Shown: positions 26,086-37,053, counted from the first letter of the stretch. The stretch: DNA of 64,000 nt from Chloracidobacterium sp. (GCA_016720705.1 JADKKB010000007.1:1240001-1304000), one strand, 5' to 3'. Notes: generated from the letters alone by a model not told the origin. Translations and numbers: made by a program.

Positions 26086-28587
26086 ATGTGGCTCGTGACT
26101 ATGTCACTCGCAATTGCTGCCGTCGGTGCGTCAGTGTGTTACATTTCACAGTTTTCGGGTCAGAAGATCGTCGTTTTGCTGTCCGCCATCTTTGTAACAT
26201 TGATCGCTTCAAAGTATGAGTTGCGGCTGCCAAAAACGTCCATCGAGATCGCATTGGGTGACATCATTGTGATCTGGGGCGTATTTTGGCTTGGGGTAAG
26301 CGGCGGCGTCCTGCTCGGCGCCGCCGCTTCGATCGCCAGAGCCATGCGCGACGGTAAATTCACGCTTCGTGGCAAACTTGCTGCGGCGTCCGGAACGCTT
26401 GCGGCGGTCGCCGCCGGAACGTCATATTATTATGTCTACGGTATCGACCTTTATCGCGAAGAGCATCTGTACACGGTCGGGAATCAGGACACGATCATAG
26501 TGGGTGCGATACTGATGACCCTGGTTATCGCGATCGCACGATATGCTTTTGGGCCGATCACTGCAATGTCTGACCTCGACAGCTCTCTTCGTCACCCCGC
26601 CGAAAACGACATACGGCGGCGGGCTATCGAGGTAATTCCGGTATTTGTGCTTTCCGTCACGCTTGTCGAATTGTTTTCATATTTTGGGCTGGCATTTGGC
26701 TTTGTGGCACTGCCGTGTTCGATACTGGCGGTACTTTCATACCGCGTGCATCTCAATAGCCTCGCCCAAAAGACCTCGCAGATATTGGAAGCAAGCCGCA
26801 TCCAACTCGCAACGGTCGAGGCTCTGGCCACCGCGATCGACGCTCGAGACCGGATAGGTAGCGGACATGTCCGCCGGACCCAGATATATGCCGTCGGGCT
26901 TGGCAAAGCATTGGGACTCGGCGAAAACGCGATCGATGCACTTCGATCGGGTGCCCTGCTGCACGATATTGGAAAGTTAGCCGTGCCGGACCATATCTTG
27001 AGTAAACCCGGACCATTGACCGCCGCCGAACTCGAAAAAACCAAGGTCCATTCGCTCGTCGGTGCGTCTATTTTGGAAAACGTCGGCTTTAATTATCCCG
27101 TCGTGCCGACCGTACGCCATCACCACGAACGCTGGGACGGGTCGGGCTATCCGGATGGCCTGATCGGCGAGAGCATTCCAAAAACTGCCCGCATACTGGC
27201 CGTTGCCGATACATATGACTCGCTCCGCAGTGATCAATCATTCCGCGATGCGAAGTCGGCTGACGAGGCCCGGGAAATATTACAGCAAGGTGCCGGAATA
27301 AAGTTTGACCCGAATATTGTAAGCGTTTTTTTGAAACGGCTCGCTGGCTTTGAGGCCGAACTTGATGCTCTGGGACTGGCGTACAAGTCTGAATCGAAAC
27401 GATCGGAAGATGCGGTTGCGCACGAATCGAAAGGCTATCTCGAACAGATCAAGTTGGCCAACAAGGAGGTTTTCACGCTTTACGAGATGGCTCGCGAATT
27501 CAGTTCCTCGGCCAATCTGGGTGAAATGCTCACCCTATTTTCGGATCGTATTCGACAACTCGTCCCGTTCGACACGTGCGTTGTATATCTGCTCGACACA
27601 ACAAAGCGCTCCGCAACCGCGGCGCACGTCGCGGGCGAGAATGCAGAATTTCTTTCGGACAAGCATATCAAGGTGGGCAAAGGCGCGACCGGTATGGCAC
27701 TTAAACGCCGTCAAATGGTCAAAAACGTAAATCCGGACCTTGATTTTTCGATCTCACATCTCGAATTGATCCAACAGTATTCGACGATGGCCGCTCTGCC
27801 GCTGATCGCTGATGGTGAGCTCGTCGGTGCCGTGTCGATCTATTCGAACGATCTGGAGGAGTATGATGACGAACACCTACGAGTGCTCGAGACCGTGTCG
27901 CGGATCGCAGCCGAGGCGATAGGAAAATCACAGGACCACGCCGAGGCAAAGGCCAACGCGCTGACCGACCCGATGACCGGCTTGCCCAATGCGCGCAGCC
28001 TGCAGCTTCAATTTGAAAAAGAAGTCGGCCGTTCGAGCCGTTCGGGGAATACCTTTCAGGTCTTGGTTATGGACCTCGACGGCTTTAAGGCGGTCAATGA
28101 CAATTTCGGACACATCACCGGTGACGAGATGCTCCGTGAGGTGGGTGCGGTCATTCAGGCTCAGCTTCGCGACTACGATTTTTTAGCCAGATACGGCGGT
28201 GATGAGTTTGTCGCCCTTATACCTGATGCCGAATACTGCGATGTCAACGACCTGTGCCACAGGATCGAGGCGGCCGTCAATTCGTTCAAGCTACCGGTCA
28301 GCGAGGGCCTGTTTGCAACGGTCGGCATCAGTCTTGGATCGGCCGGTTATCCGACAAATGGCGGTGCATTTGACGCAGTGATCATCGCGGCAGACAAGGC
28401 GATGTACCGTCAAAAAGCGGCGCGTAAGAATAGTAAGTTCGGCCTTGATCGACACAGTCAGTTCGCCCTGTCAGATGCTCTTGACACTGAACCAAACACC
28501 CGCAACCCGCTGTTAGATGGTCCGTCCGGCGAAAGCTTCATCGTCGAACTCGACGAATCTCACGTCATTTCGACTGCGATAAATTAA
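26086..28587 (+). CDS. HD-GYP / GAF / GGDEF cyclic-di-GMP enzyme
   Basis: An 833-residue membrane protein that may both make and destroy cyclic di-GMP. About six to seven hydrophobic segments occupy residues 1-230. The HD-GYP phosphodiesterase (about 250-430) has 'ALLHDIGKLAVPD', 'HHHERWDGSGYPDGLIG' and 'ILAVADTYDSL', with the metal ligands and GYP motif intact. A GAF domain (about 475-620) follows, then GGDEF (about 630-795) with an intact 'RYGGDEFVAL' and an I-site 'RDYD' five residues before it. Opposing enzymes in one chain suggest switching by the GAF or membrane sensor. It is convergent with tamA, 7 bp apart. Confidence 0.93.
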   Translation: MWLVTMSLAIAAVGASVCYISQFSGQKIVVLLSAIFVTLIASKYELRLPKTSIEIALGDIIVIWGVFWLGVSGGVLLGAAASIARAMRDGKFTLRGKLAAASGTLAAVAAGTSYYYVYGIDLYREEHLYTVGNQDTIIVGAILMTLVIAIARYAFGPITAMSDLDSSLRHPAENDIRRRAIEVIPVFVLSVTLVELFSYFGLAFGFVALPCSILAVLSYRVHLNSLAQKTSQILEASRIQLATVEALATAIDARDRIGSGHVRRTQIYAVGLGKALGLGENAIDALRSGALLHDIGKLAVPDHILSKPGPLTAAELEKTKVHSLVGASILENVGFNYPVVPTVRHHHERWDGSGYPDGLIGESIPKTARILAVADTYDSLRSDQSFRDAKSADEAREILQQGAGIKFDPNIVSVFLKRLAGFEAELDALGLAYKSESKRSEDAVAHESKGYLEQIKLANKEVFTLYEMAREFSSSANLGEMLTLFSDRIRQLVPFDTCVVYLLDTTKRSATAAHVAGENAEFLSDKHIKVGKGATGMALKRRQMVKNVNPDLDFSISHLELIQQYSTMAALPLIADGELVGAVSIYSNDLEEYDDEHLRVLETVSRIAAEAIGKSQDHAEAKANALTDPMTGLPNARSLQLQFEKEVGRSSRSGNTFQVLVMDLDGFKAVNDNFGHITGDEMLREVGAVIQAQLRDYDFLARYGGDEFVALIPDAEYCDVNDLCHRIEAAVNSFKLPVSEGLFATVGISLGSAGYPTNGGAFDAVIIAADKAMYRQKAARKNSKFGLDRHSQFALSDALDTEPNTRNPLLDGPSGESFIVELDESHVISTAIN

Positions 28588-28594
28588 AAATAGT

Positions 28595-31500
28595 TTAGAA
28601 AGCTTGCGAAAAGCGAAAGTGTATCTGGTCCTGACGCAGTTGGTATATTGCGTTGGGACCGACGGTTTGCGGTATCAGAAATCGCGGTGGATTGAGCAAC
28701 CGACCGTAATCGACGCCAAACTCGCCGCCGATCGGGGTCTTTAGCCGTAGCCCGATCCCGGCGGTATGCGTCCATAAGGCTCGCAGATTTTGCCGGAAGA
28801 CATCGTTTGCCGGCACATCCGGCGGATTAAAAATATCGCCGATACGCCTAAATACGTTGCCGCCGTCATAAAAAGGCACGACCCTGATCGACTTAGAGAT
28901 CGGCACTCGCGCCTCGAGGTTTATTACCGCCATCGCATTGCCGCCAAAGGGAACCGTGAAAGGCGCCAGATAGACGCTGTTTCCGGCCGAATTTAAGAAT
29001 GTTCCCTGCGGTTCGATCACGATCCGGGGCCCGGCCTCTTCAAAATCAAAACCTCTTAAGGTATTTGATCCGCCCGCAAAAAAACGTTCGCTGACCGGCA
29101 GAATATTGTTAAGATCGGGGAACTGCACATTGTTAAAGCGGTTCGCGGCGGAGAATACAGTTGCTAGGCCGAGGATCGCACGGCCGGCAATAGTCATGTT
29201 TTTGAATTTCGGAAATGTGTAATAAAAGTTATAGCTCGCCTGAAATTTATGAAAACCGATATTTGCGCCGAGTTGCGGGATCGAGACATTATACTCAGCC
29301 GTGATATAGCTTCCGCGGGTCGGATCGCTGGCATTGTATCGGCACTTGTCGCCGGGCTCGCCCTTCGCGATCAACTCGAGCAGACCGAACCTGACCGAGC
29401 AATTCTCGCGTGTATCGCGGACATATGTAAATCCAAAGCCCGATATTCGCACACGTGCATCCGGCGTCAGCAAGTCTTTGATCAGAAGGCTTTCGATATT
29501 AGATAGACGAACATTCTCAAACCGGTATCTGCCGAAAATAATGCTTCGATTTTTACGGCTCAGCGTCCGACTCGTTTCTGCCGAGACCGACAGGCGGTTG
29601 ATGGTTGGGCTACCGGTCGGATTGCCAAATGTGTCGATCGGGTTACCGGTGGCATCGATACGCTGGACGACGCCAAATGTGCCCTTATCGAAGGCTGACC
29701 GGAAGAATCGCGTGACGGTCGAGTCGCGTTGGTATTGGGCTGAAAAGGTCAGCGGTGAAAATCGGTTCTCACCGTCTTTCATAAAGCGTGGATCGATGAA
29801 ATCGAACTGTACCAATTGCTGCCGCTGACTCCAACGCATCCGTGCGCCGCCCTGCCACAGGTTGCCAAATAGATTAACGTGGCGAAGATCAAAAAAGCCG
29901 TTGGCCCCGAGGTCGGTCGAGAAACCGCCGCCGTACGTCAGCAATCGCGGTTTCTGCTCGTTGACATTTATGATCACGTCGGCCGCCCGTTCGCCGGCGG
30001 TGGTGTCGCCGGCAGGCTGAGTCTTGACCTCGACACGGTCAAATGCGTCGGTGCCGTAGAGATTTTGTTCGGTGCCGTATATGTCCTGAGCCCTGAGAAA
30101 TTCGCCCGGCTTGAGGTTTGAGGCTCGGCGGATCGCCTTGGGCTTGGTGGCGTCATTGCCGGTGATCAGCACGCGGTTGATGACCACCCGCCGGCCTTCT
30201 CCCTCGACCTTGAATTCGACCTTTAGTGTTCGCTTGTCGCTCCCGTCGACAAGTTCGCCTTCGATGACAGATGAACTCACGCGGGCGTCGAAATATCCCT
30301 CTTTCGAGTAAAATTCGGCAAGCGTTCTGACCGCGTTTCTGATCCTCGCACGCGAGTACTCGCGACCCTTCAACTGGGAGACTTTTGCCATCAGCAGATC
30401 GTCGGCAAATGCCTTGTTGCCCGTAACGGTTACGTCCTCGACTATCGACGGCGGCCCGTCCTCGACCTGAAAGGTGATAATGAGGTCTTCGCCGTTCGGC
30501 GAAACACCCTGAACCACGCGAACCTGTGCGTCACGGTATCCGAGTTCATTTAGGAGAGAACGGATCGTAGCGGCATCGCGCTCGAGGATGCTTAGGCTCG
30601 TAAAGCCGCGGCCATAGCCAAAAAGTGGGATGATACCCAACAGATTTGCTTCCTGTGACTCGAGCACCGTCCGGATCTCTTCGATTGGCAAGCGGTCCGT
30701 ACCCTTGATCCGCAAACTCTGAAGCCGCAATTTACGACTGGCCTTGACCTGATATCTGATCGTCACGGTTCGGTCTTTCAGATCCGACGTGCCGAGATTT
30801 GAGCACAGCAACTCAGTATCGTTGGGCATCGCGTCAACGCCGTCTCCAGGGAGTTGGGGTTCGACGCTACAGATTGGCCGGACGTTCGCAAAAAAATAGC
30901 CCTTTTCCTGAAAGTAGTTTTCGAGCCTGCGTTCGCCCTCGACGATCGCGGCGTAGTCCAGTGTCCCCTCGCGCTTTAGCGGCAAGATGCGGTCCAATGT
31001 CGAGTCGCTGACCTTGCCGGCGTCCGATTCGACGACGATCTTGACGATCGGTCCGACCTTTCCTTGAATACTGATCGCGATCGTGTTGCTGTCACTGTCA
31101 TAGCTGACCCGCGGATCATCGAGTTCCGGTGCGGTCAGGTCTTGTTTTCTCAAAAACGCACGCAGACCGTCAATATCACGAGCGAGTGCCTCGCGGGAAA
31201 AGGGCGTTCCCTTTACCAATTTGACCGTTTTTGGTGGGATCAGACGGTCAAGTCCGGCTATGTCGATCTTCAGTTCCCCGACCTTTGCCTGTTCGCCCGG
31301 CACGACCGTAAAGACGACGGCGACCGAATTATCACTCTGCAGAGGCGTCTGAACGTAGGTTACTTCGGATCGGTAATAACCGCGTTCGCGAAGATAGTCC
31401 AGTATCTGGTCGGCATTGTTGCGAAGCGTCTGCTCAGTGATCGTCGAACCCGGAGCCAGCAAGTCGAGTTTGAACAGCAATTCCTGCTCAGTGATAGCCT

Positions 31501-31915
31501 TGTCCGAAAAATCTCCCAAAATGATCGACACCTTGTCAGCCTGCCGCTTGCGCCTGATCGCAAATCTCAGGTCGACGCCGTTGAGCCCATTCAACGATGC
31601 CGTGACCTTGACCTCGGCGATCTTGTCAGTCCGATACAGCGCCTCGATCGTATCGTGGATGTGGGTCGCCGAGTACAATGCACCGATGCGGTCTTTTACT
31701 ATCACCCGAAACGGTTCAGCGGCGGGCAGATTCGGTTCGCCGCCATCGACGATGACATCGACCTTTTCGATAAGACGCTTTTCATATTTTGACTGAGCGG
31801 ATGTCGCTTGCGTTAGCAAGGCGAACACGATCATCAAAAATACAAACAGTCCTAGCGTGCGGCCGCACCCGCGGCTATTGTTCCTTTTGTTGATGACTAT
31901 GGCGATATCAGTCAA
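28595..31915 (-). CDS. tamA: TamA/BamA-type Omp85 outer-membrane protein
   Basis: An Omp85 protein that inserts outer-membrane proteins. A hydrophobic export signal lies at about residues 21-40. POTRA repeats fill roughly 45-710, and the C-terminal 390 residues form the 16-strand barrel, with the lid-lock loop motif 'LRGFDFEEAGPR' and a terminal Phe ('FRFSQAF'). At 1106 residues it is longer than E. coli TamA or BamA and has room for about seven or eight POTRA domains. It lies 17 bp after tamB in the same operon, which favours a TamA role over BamA. The start is TTG at 31915, because an in-frame stop precedes it and no ATG or GTG is near. Confidence 0.88.
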   Translation of the reverse strand: MTDIAIVINKRNNSRGCGRTLGLFVFLMIVFALLTQATSAQSKYEKRLIEKVDVIVDGGEPNLPAAEPFRVIVKDRIGALYSATHIHDTIEALYRTDKIAEVKVTASLNGLNGVDLRFAIRRKRQADKVSIILGDFSDKAITEQELLFKLDLLAPGSTITEQTLRNNADQILDYLRERGYYRSEVTYVQTPLQSDNSVAVVFTVVPGEQAKVGELKIDIAGLDRLIPPKTVKLVKGTPFSREALARDIDGLRAFLRKQDLTAPELDDPRVSYDSDSNTIAISIQGKVGPIVKIVVESDAGKVSDSTLDRILPLKREGTLDYAAIVEGERRLENYFQEKGYFFANVRPICSVEPQLPGDGVDAMPNDTELLCSNLGTSDLKDRTVTIRYQVKASRKLRLQSLRIKGTDRLPIEEIRTVLESQEANLLGIIPLFGYGRGFTSLSILERDAATIRSLLNELGYRDAQVRVVQGVSPNGEDLIITFQVEDGPPSIVEDVTVTGNKAFADDLLMAKVSQLKGREYSRARIRNAVRTLAEFYSKEGYFDARVSSSVIEGELVDGSDKRTLKVEFKVEGEGRRVVINRVLITGNDATKPKAIRRASNLKPGEFLRAQDIYGTEQNLYGTDAFDRVEVKTQPAGDTTAGERAADVIINVNEQKPRLLTYGGGFSTDLGANGFFDLRHVNLFGNLWQGGARMRWSQRQQLVQFDFIDPRFMKDGENRFSPLTFSAQYQRDSTVTRFFRSAFDKGTFGVVQRIDATGNPIDTFGNPTGSPTINRLSVSAETSRTLSRKNRSIIFGRYRFENVRLSNIESLLIKDLLTPDARVRISGFGFTYVRDTRENCSVRFGLLELIAKGEPGDKCRYNASDPTRGSYITAEYNVSIPQLGANIGFHKFQASYNFYYTFPKFKNMTIAGRAILGLATVFSAANRFNNVQFPDLNNILPVSERFFAGGSNTLRGFDFEEAGPRIVIEPQGTFLNSAGNSVYLAPFTVPFGGNAMAVINLEARVPISKSIRVVPFYDGGNVFRRIGDIFNPPDVPANDVFRQNLRALWTHTAGIGLRLKTPIGGEFGVDYGRLLNPPRFLIPQTVGPNAIYQLRQDQIHFRFSQAF

Positions 31916-31932
31916 ATTTCGCTTATCGAACT

Positions 31933-34900
31933 TTAAAATCTCTTTCTAAACCGTATTTCAAAACTAAAGTTGTCGCGCGTGCGAGTAACATTACTGAGCG
32001 AACGCTGTTCATACTGCGCGACGAACGAGAGCTTATTAGAGACGCGGTACTCAAGCGCCAAAACCTGATTTTGATCCTGCGATAAGTTGGTCGAGTACGT
32101 GACCCGCAAGTTGTTATTGATCTGCCTTCCGACGGTCAGGCGAGCCGAAGGATCTAGTTGCTGCCCCGAGATGATCGGGTCGATCTCAAAAACGTTGAGC
32201 CCAAATAGCTTGTCGGTCGCTCGGCGGGCTGGATTATTTATGATCGAATCCGTTAGTATCTCCGCCGCGGTATTGATACCGGTCTGAGCTAGAGTCGGAA
32301 TGCCGCCGGCCGTATTGCTCAGAGCACCGGTCGTGATCAGCGACACCACATCCGCCTGCGGGAGCGCCGGACTCGACCTCAGCGTCGCCGTCAGCAACTC
32401 GGTATCGTTCAGCGGTCCTGCCAGATTGACAAATATCTGATAGCCGCCGATCTCGGTCTCAGCCTGTAGATTTATTATCGGATCGATCTCTGTATTTGGC
32501 GGAAACTCCAAAACTCCCCGTTGGACGTCGTACCGATCTTTGCGGTAAAACAGGGTCCCGCTATTGGCGGTGATCCGGCCCGACAACTGTGGATTGTTGG
32601 CATCGCCCGTTAATGCAAGCGAGACCGAAGCCGTAAGATCGGCGATGTTGTTGCGGACGATGAGTGCGTCGCGGCCCTCAATTATGAGGTCAAACCGCGG
32701 CGCCGAAACGGTCGACGGCCCGGTCGACAGAGATGTATCGCGGCGTGCCCCGACGACATTGGCGAGATCGATATCCTGTGAGTAAAGGCTGCGCTTAGCG
32801 AAAACACGGCCACCGATCGTGATCTGAAGGTTTTCCTTGTCCGTTCGCCGAATACCGGTGATCTCAAGCCTAGCGTCGCCGGTCGTTAAAAAGTCATTGG
32901 GGATCGGAACGGTGACACTGTCGCCGTTTACGTTGACGCGAAATGCCTTGACCGACAATCCACTAAGAACCGCTCCGCCCGTACCGGAAAATTTGCCGCC
33001 GCCCAGATAACCTGATGCGGATTCGATCTCAGCCTGATTTGAAGTAAATATAACCCGCGTTTTTACGCGGTCAAATGTCAGCCGGTCCGAACCGATAAAG
33101 GTCGCGATCGCCGCATTCTCGGTCTGTGCTGTTCCGGACAGTCGGGCAGTTTGATTTGGGCCCGAGTACCTGACGGCAACATCCGCAAATCCGGCAAAAA
33201 AGATATCGGTGGTAGCGAGATTCAGCAACGTCAGATTGATCCGGCCATCCACCGATAGATCGTTTACGCCCGTGTCGATCAGAGCCTTGTGGCCGCTGAT
33301 CGTCATATTTGAACCGCCGCCGGCAAACTTTGCGTTCTCGAAGACGACCTCGCGGGTGTTGAACCGGATCATTATCGGTTCTACGGCGGCCAGCGGATTT
33401 TCTTGCACCGTCATTGCGAGTTGCGTAAATGCAGCAGTTCCGCTCAGACGAGAACCGGTATAGACAAACTCGCCCTTGTCATTTTGCTCGCGCAGATTGC
33501 CGCCAAACTCGATCCGTCCAGTCCCGGTCCCGGTGATCGGAACGCCCTTCAATTGCGGTACAAACGCCAGATATGGAGCCAGCGGACTCTGATCGAAGAC
33601 TGTCGATACGCTGAATGGCAACTCGTCCCGATCAAACCTCACCGACGCGTCTATGACCTGCTGGCGACCTTCGAGATTTGCCATCAGGGAGGCGGTCAGC
33701 ACTGCGTTCTCCGTCTTTGCGTTGATCAAAACATCGCCAAATGGACTGTCGCCAATATTGACCCCGCGAGCGCCGCCGGTCAGTTCGATCTTGTAACTCG
33801 ACGGCGTATCACTCTTGCCCAATGCTTTGCCGGCTAGGTCAACAGCACCTGTGATGGACGGTATATTGTCATTTTTGGGTAATGCTGCGAGCAGCAGTTG
33901 TAGCGGTATCTCGCGGCCGACCAGATCGAGATCAAAATCCTTCGACTGGCGGTCATACATTCCCTTTGCCGTAAGCGAACCGTTTCCGACGCGTATCTCG
34001 CCGGTCTCAAGATCGATCTGCGTCCCGCGAAAGACCGCCTTTGCCTTGAGGTCGTCAAAATTCTGGCCGGCAACCACGCCGTTCTTAGACGCCAGGTCGA
34101 TGCTGCCCTCGGCCTTATCCGGAAGTCCCTTGATATCGACCATTCCGGAGGTTGTGCCATTTAGATCCCGGAATCGTTCCGGCAGCGTGATGGGAAGTGC
34201 GGCAAGCAGATTACCGGTATTGATGCCGTTTAGTTTAGCCAATATCTCGACGCTGTTGGCCGTGCCAAACGGAACGATCAGCGAAAAATCCGCCGTACCG
34301 CCGCCCGACTCAGCCAGCTTTCCATTGTTCAACCTGAAAACATCTTCACTGACAGCAATATCGGCCGACAGGCGGCCCAGTTGCCGTCCGCGCATCGACA
34401 CAAGCTCGATCGATGCCTTGCCGTCAACGTCAGGCGAGTATAGATTGCCCGTCAATCTACCCTCAAAACTCATACGTCCGGCGACGTCCACCTCGAGATC
34501 ATTCAATTCCTGTTCGACATCCGGCGCCGCACCCGTGACTTCGAAAAGCCGTTTGATCTCGGCGGCATCGCTTGAGTTGACCTGCAGAGCAAGGTTGGAC
34601 TCTTCTGCTCTCAGGTCAAATCGGCCGGTCGCAGTCAGTTCGCTCTTGTCCGTAAACAAACGCGCCTTTGAAATATCGAAAAGTCCTCTGAGTGCCGTAA
34701 GTTCGACGACGCCATTGACCGGCACCATACCGCGTTCGGCAGTGCCGGCGTTGGCGGTGATCGATGCGTCAACCTTACCCGATGCGGTACTGATATCGGT
34801 GCCGTCAAATGTCAGAGCGACCGAGCCGTTCGTACTGCCCTCGATCGGGATGACACGACCGCTCTGCAGTGCCGCGAGCTTTGATAGATCGAGTGAGCTA

Positions 34901-37053
34901 AAGACTGCGTCTACCCGAGATTGCGTTCGCGAATTTAGAGCGACAGTCACATTTCCGACGACATCACCGTTCATCACTCGGGCATTTAGTTGGTCGAGCA
35001 GTGCTCGGTCGTTGTTGATATCGACCTTTGCCGTCGCCGACCCGAGAGCAACCGAACCGACCATACCGCCGCCGATGCTCATATCGGCCGTGGCTCGATA
35101 TCGTCCTGATCTCTCGAGTATGAATACGGGGCGGTTGATCTTTACAGCATTAAGCTCGCCGCCATCGGACAGGCTTTTTGTCTTCTTCAAGCTGATATTG
35201 CCGGCATCGACATCGCCCGATCGGCCCTCGAGCGTACCGTTACGGATCGTCAGACGGACACCCGCGATATTGAGGCTGCCGAGCACGGCGGAGTCGGTCT
35301 CGAGCCGAGCGACTCTCAGTTTGTCGGAGTAGATGACGGTGCCCGCGGCAGTGTCCTCAAGCGTGGCGAGCGGCGTTTCGATGCCTTCGACGATCGTGCC
35401 ACTTGCGTCGATCCGTGAGGCTTTCAGATCAGTCGCCGTGAGGCCGACATTGCCCTTTCGAACGTCGATACTAAGCCGGTCGGCGGAGACGTTCTTGAGT
35501 TTCGCTGCTTTGGTTTCGGCCGTCTCGGATCTGACGCCGTTGACCTCGACCTGGGTGCGTCCGGTAACGCTTTTGACTTCAACGCCGCTGGAGGTTACTC
35601 CATTAAGGCGATAATCCTCGGTCACGTAGGACTTGGCAGCGACGTTGGGCGAAGAGATATCGACGCCACCATCGATGAGCTTAAGTTTGAGCTGTCTCGC
35701 TCTCAGATCCAATAGTTCGGTGTCGCCGATCGAAAATCTCTGCGCCCGGCCATTTCCGACCTCTGCCCTAAACTGACGGTCTTTGTACTCGGCCATTGCG
35801 TCCGATAGAAAGAGTCCGCCGAGCGATAATGTCGGCGATTTGGCGGCGATCGCCTGCAGTTCGCCAACCCAACGAAAATCAGTGCCGGTGCCCCGCACAT
35901 TCCCCGTCAGTTTTGGAAAATCGACCTGAAAGTCCTCAAACGTGAGCATTTCTGCGACGGCTGTGCCGTTTGCGGTATAGTTTGCGTTAGTGCCCTCGAC
36001 CGTTGCGGCTACATTGGCTGCCCGGAGATATACGCCGCCGGCACGTATCGCCTGCGAATCGGCGTTGCCCTCGACGCGATATGCCTCGCCGTGGCCGGTA
36101 ACCTTACCCTTAAAATTACCGACACCGCGAAGAGCTGATCCGGGCGAAACAAAATTTGAGATCTGCGTTATGTCCAGTGTCGATTCGATCTGCAGTTCAT
36201 AATTAGGGTCTGCCCAGTCGCGGATAATCCCAGTCAAGCTCGCTTGTCCGACCGGCGTATTTACACGAAGGTCGTTGATCTCGGCTCCGTGCCGATCGGC
36301 AATACCGATCGCCCGCAGATCGATATTCTGGATCCTCCGATCTTCGTAAGCAAAGTTAGAGTCCTTTGCAAAAATATCGAAATTGTAGCGTTTGCTCTCG
36401 GCATCAGCACCGGCCGAGGCCGCATCCGGGGCGAATGACACGGTCAGATCCTTGGCGTCGCCGGCGATCCGCCGCGAGGCGTCACCAAAGTGGATAACGC
36501 TGTCCGTTATGTTGACCTTGACCGAATCGTATCGAAAGTTTACGGACGAGCCGCGCTCATCCTCGATAAACTTCAGATTCGAAAAATTTGAGCGGCCGTT
36601 TTCGTCAAATTTGACCCACACCTCGGCACCGCTTACGTCTGATGACTCGAGACTGATGTCGCGAGTCAAACGCCATGCCAAAAGATCCAGCACCGTCATT
36701 CCGAGCCGCAGATCGCGGACAAAGAATAGCTTTTCACCGCTGACCTTGTCCTTGAATGTCGCATTTCGCATCTCAAGCGTCATCGGTGACGCGGTGACGC
36801 GAAATGATTCCGGCTCAAAATCGATGCCGATCTGATCGAGTTTTGACGTAAGTTGTCCCTTGATATAACCGTCAAAAACTCCAACTCGATAAAGTACAAA
36901 GATCGTGATCCCAACGACAACCAAAGCGAGAGCTGCGGCGCCGAATATCGCAAGCACCCGTCGGCGGCCAAACAACGAGCGGCGAACGGGCGCGACATTG
37001 CCGTCGTCGCCAGTATTTTCGCTTGGTTGGTTTTCGATCTTATCGTCTGCCAT
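31933..37053 (-). CDS. tamB: TamB-type translocation/assembly protein
   Basis: A 1706-residue AsmA-like protein that bridges the two membranes as a long beta-taco. TamB-type proteins help assembly of outer-membrane proteins and carry phospholipid. A single signal anchor lies at about residues 33-55 ('ILAIFGAAALALVVVGITIF' region). The body is repetitive beta structure. The C-terminal DUF490 domain is recognisable from 'FPPNTEIDPIINLQAETEI' through the terminal 'FSFEIRFRKRF'. It is 27 bp after ribBA and 17 bp before tamA on the same strand, so the three form an operon. Confidence 0.92.
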   Translation of the reverse strand: MADDKIENQPSENTGDDGNVAPVRRSLFGRRRVLAIFGAAALALVVVGITIFVLYRVGVFDGYIKGQLTSKLDQIGIDFEPESFRVTASPMTLEMRNATFKDKVSGEKLFFVRDLRLGMTVLDLLAWRLTRDISLESSDVSGAEVWVKFDENGRSNFSNLKFIEDERGSSVNFRYDSVKVNITDSVIHFGDASRRIAGDAKDLTVSFAPDAASAGADAESKRYNFDIFAKDSNFAYEDRRIQNIDLRAIGIADRHGAEINDLRVNTPVGQASLTGIIRDWADPNYELQIESTLDITQISNFVSPGSALRGVGNFKGKVTGHGEAYRVEGNADSQAIRAGGVYLRAANVAATVEGTNANYTANGTAVAEMLTFEDFQVDFPKLTGNVRGTGTDFRWVGELQAIAAKSPTLSLGGLFLSDAMAEYKDRQFRAEVGNGRAQRFSIGDTELLDLRARQLKLKLIDGGVDISSPNVAAKSYVTEDYRLNGVTSSGVEVKSVTGRTQVEVNGVRSETAETKAAKLKNVSADRLSIDVRKGNVGLTATDLKASRIDASGTIVEGIETPLATLEDTAAGTVIYSDKLRVARLETDSAVLGSLNIAGVRLTIRNGTLEGRSGDVDAGNISLKKTKSLSDGGELNAVKINRPVFILERSGRYRATADMSIGGGMVGSVALGSATAKVDINNDRALLDQLNARVMNGDVVGNVTVALNSRTQSRVDAVFSSLDLSKLAALQSGRVIPIEGSTNGSVALTFDGTDISTASGKVDASITANAGTAERGMVPVNGVVELTALRGLFDISKARLFTDKSELTATGRFDLRAEESNLALQVNSSDAAEIKRLFEVTGAAPDVEQELNDLEVDVAGRMSFEGRLTGNLYSPDVDGKASIELVSMRGRQLGRLSADIAVSEDVFRLNNGKLAESGGGTADFSLIVPFGTANSVEILAKLNGINTGNLLAALPITLPERFRDLNGTTSGMVDIKGLPDKAEGSIDLASKNGVVAGQNFDDLKAKAVFRGTQIDLETGEIRVGNGSLTAKGMYDRQSKDFDLDLVGREIPLQLLLAALPKNDNIPSITGAVDLAGKALGKSDTPSSYKIELTGGARGVNIGDSPFGDVLINAKTENAVLTASLMANLEGRQQVIDASVRFDRDELPFSVSTVFDQSPLAPYLAFVPQLKGVPITGTGTGRIEFGGNLREQNDKGEFVYTGSRLSGTAAFTQLAMTVQENPLAAVEPIMIRFNTREVVFENAKFAGGGSNMTISGHKALIDTGVNDLSVDGRINLTLLNLATTDIFFAGFADVAVRYSGPNQTARLSGTAQTENAAIATFIGSDRLTFDRVKTRVIFTSNQAEIESASGYLGGGKFSGTGGAVLSGLSVKAFRVNVNGDSVTVPIPNDFLTTGDARLEITGIRRTDKENLQITIGGRVFAKRSLYSQDIDLANVVGARRDTSLSTGPSTVSAPRFDLIIEGRDALIVRNNIADLTASVSLALTGDANNPQLSGRITANSGTLFYRKDRYDVQRGVLEFPPNTEIDPIINLQAETEIGGYQIFVNLAGPLNDTELLTATLRSSPALPQADVVSLITTGALSNTAGGIPTLAQTGINTAAEILTDSIINNPARRATDKLFGLNVFEIDPIISGQQLDPSARLTVGRQINNNLRVTYSTNLSQDQNQVLALEYRVSNKLSFVAQYEQRSLSNVTRTRDNFSFEIRFRKRF

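Noticed and set aside
35318..35327. AGTTTGTCGG in tamB, half of the asnB palindrome
   Set aside because: Only ten bases match, with no inverted partner nearby, and it fits the TamB reading frame normally. It is probably chance.
33815..35332. A 505-codon open frame on the plus strand opposite tamB
   Set aside because: It is antisense to a clear TamB protein, its translation is Ser/Arg-rich with no family motif, and it ends with the tamB codon pattern. It is a shadow frame caused by codon bias.
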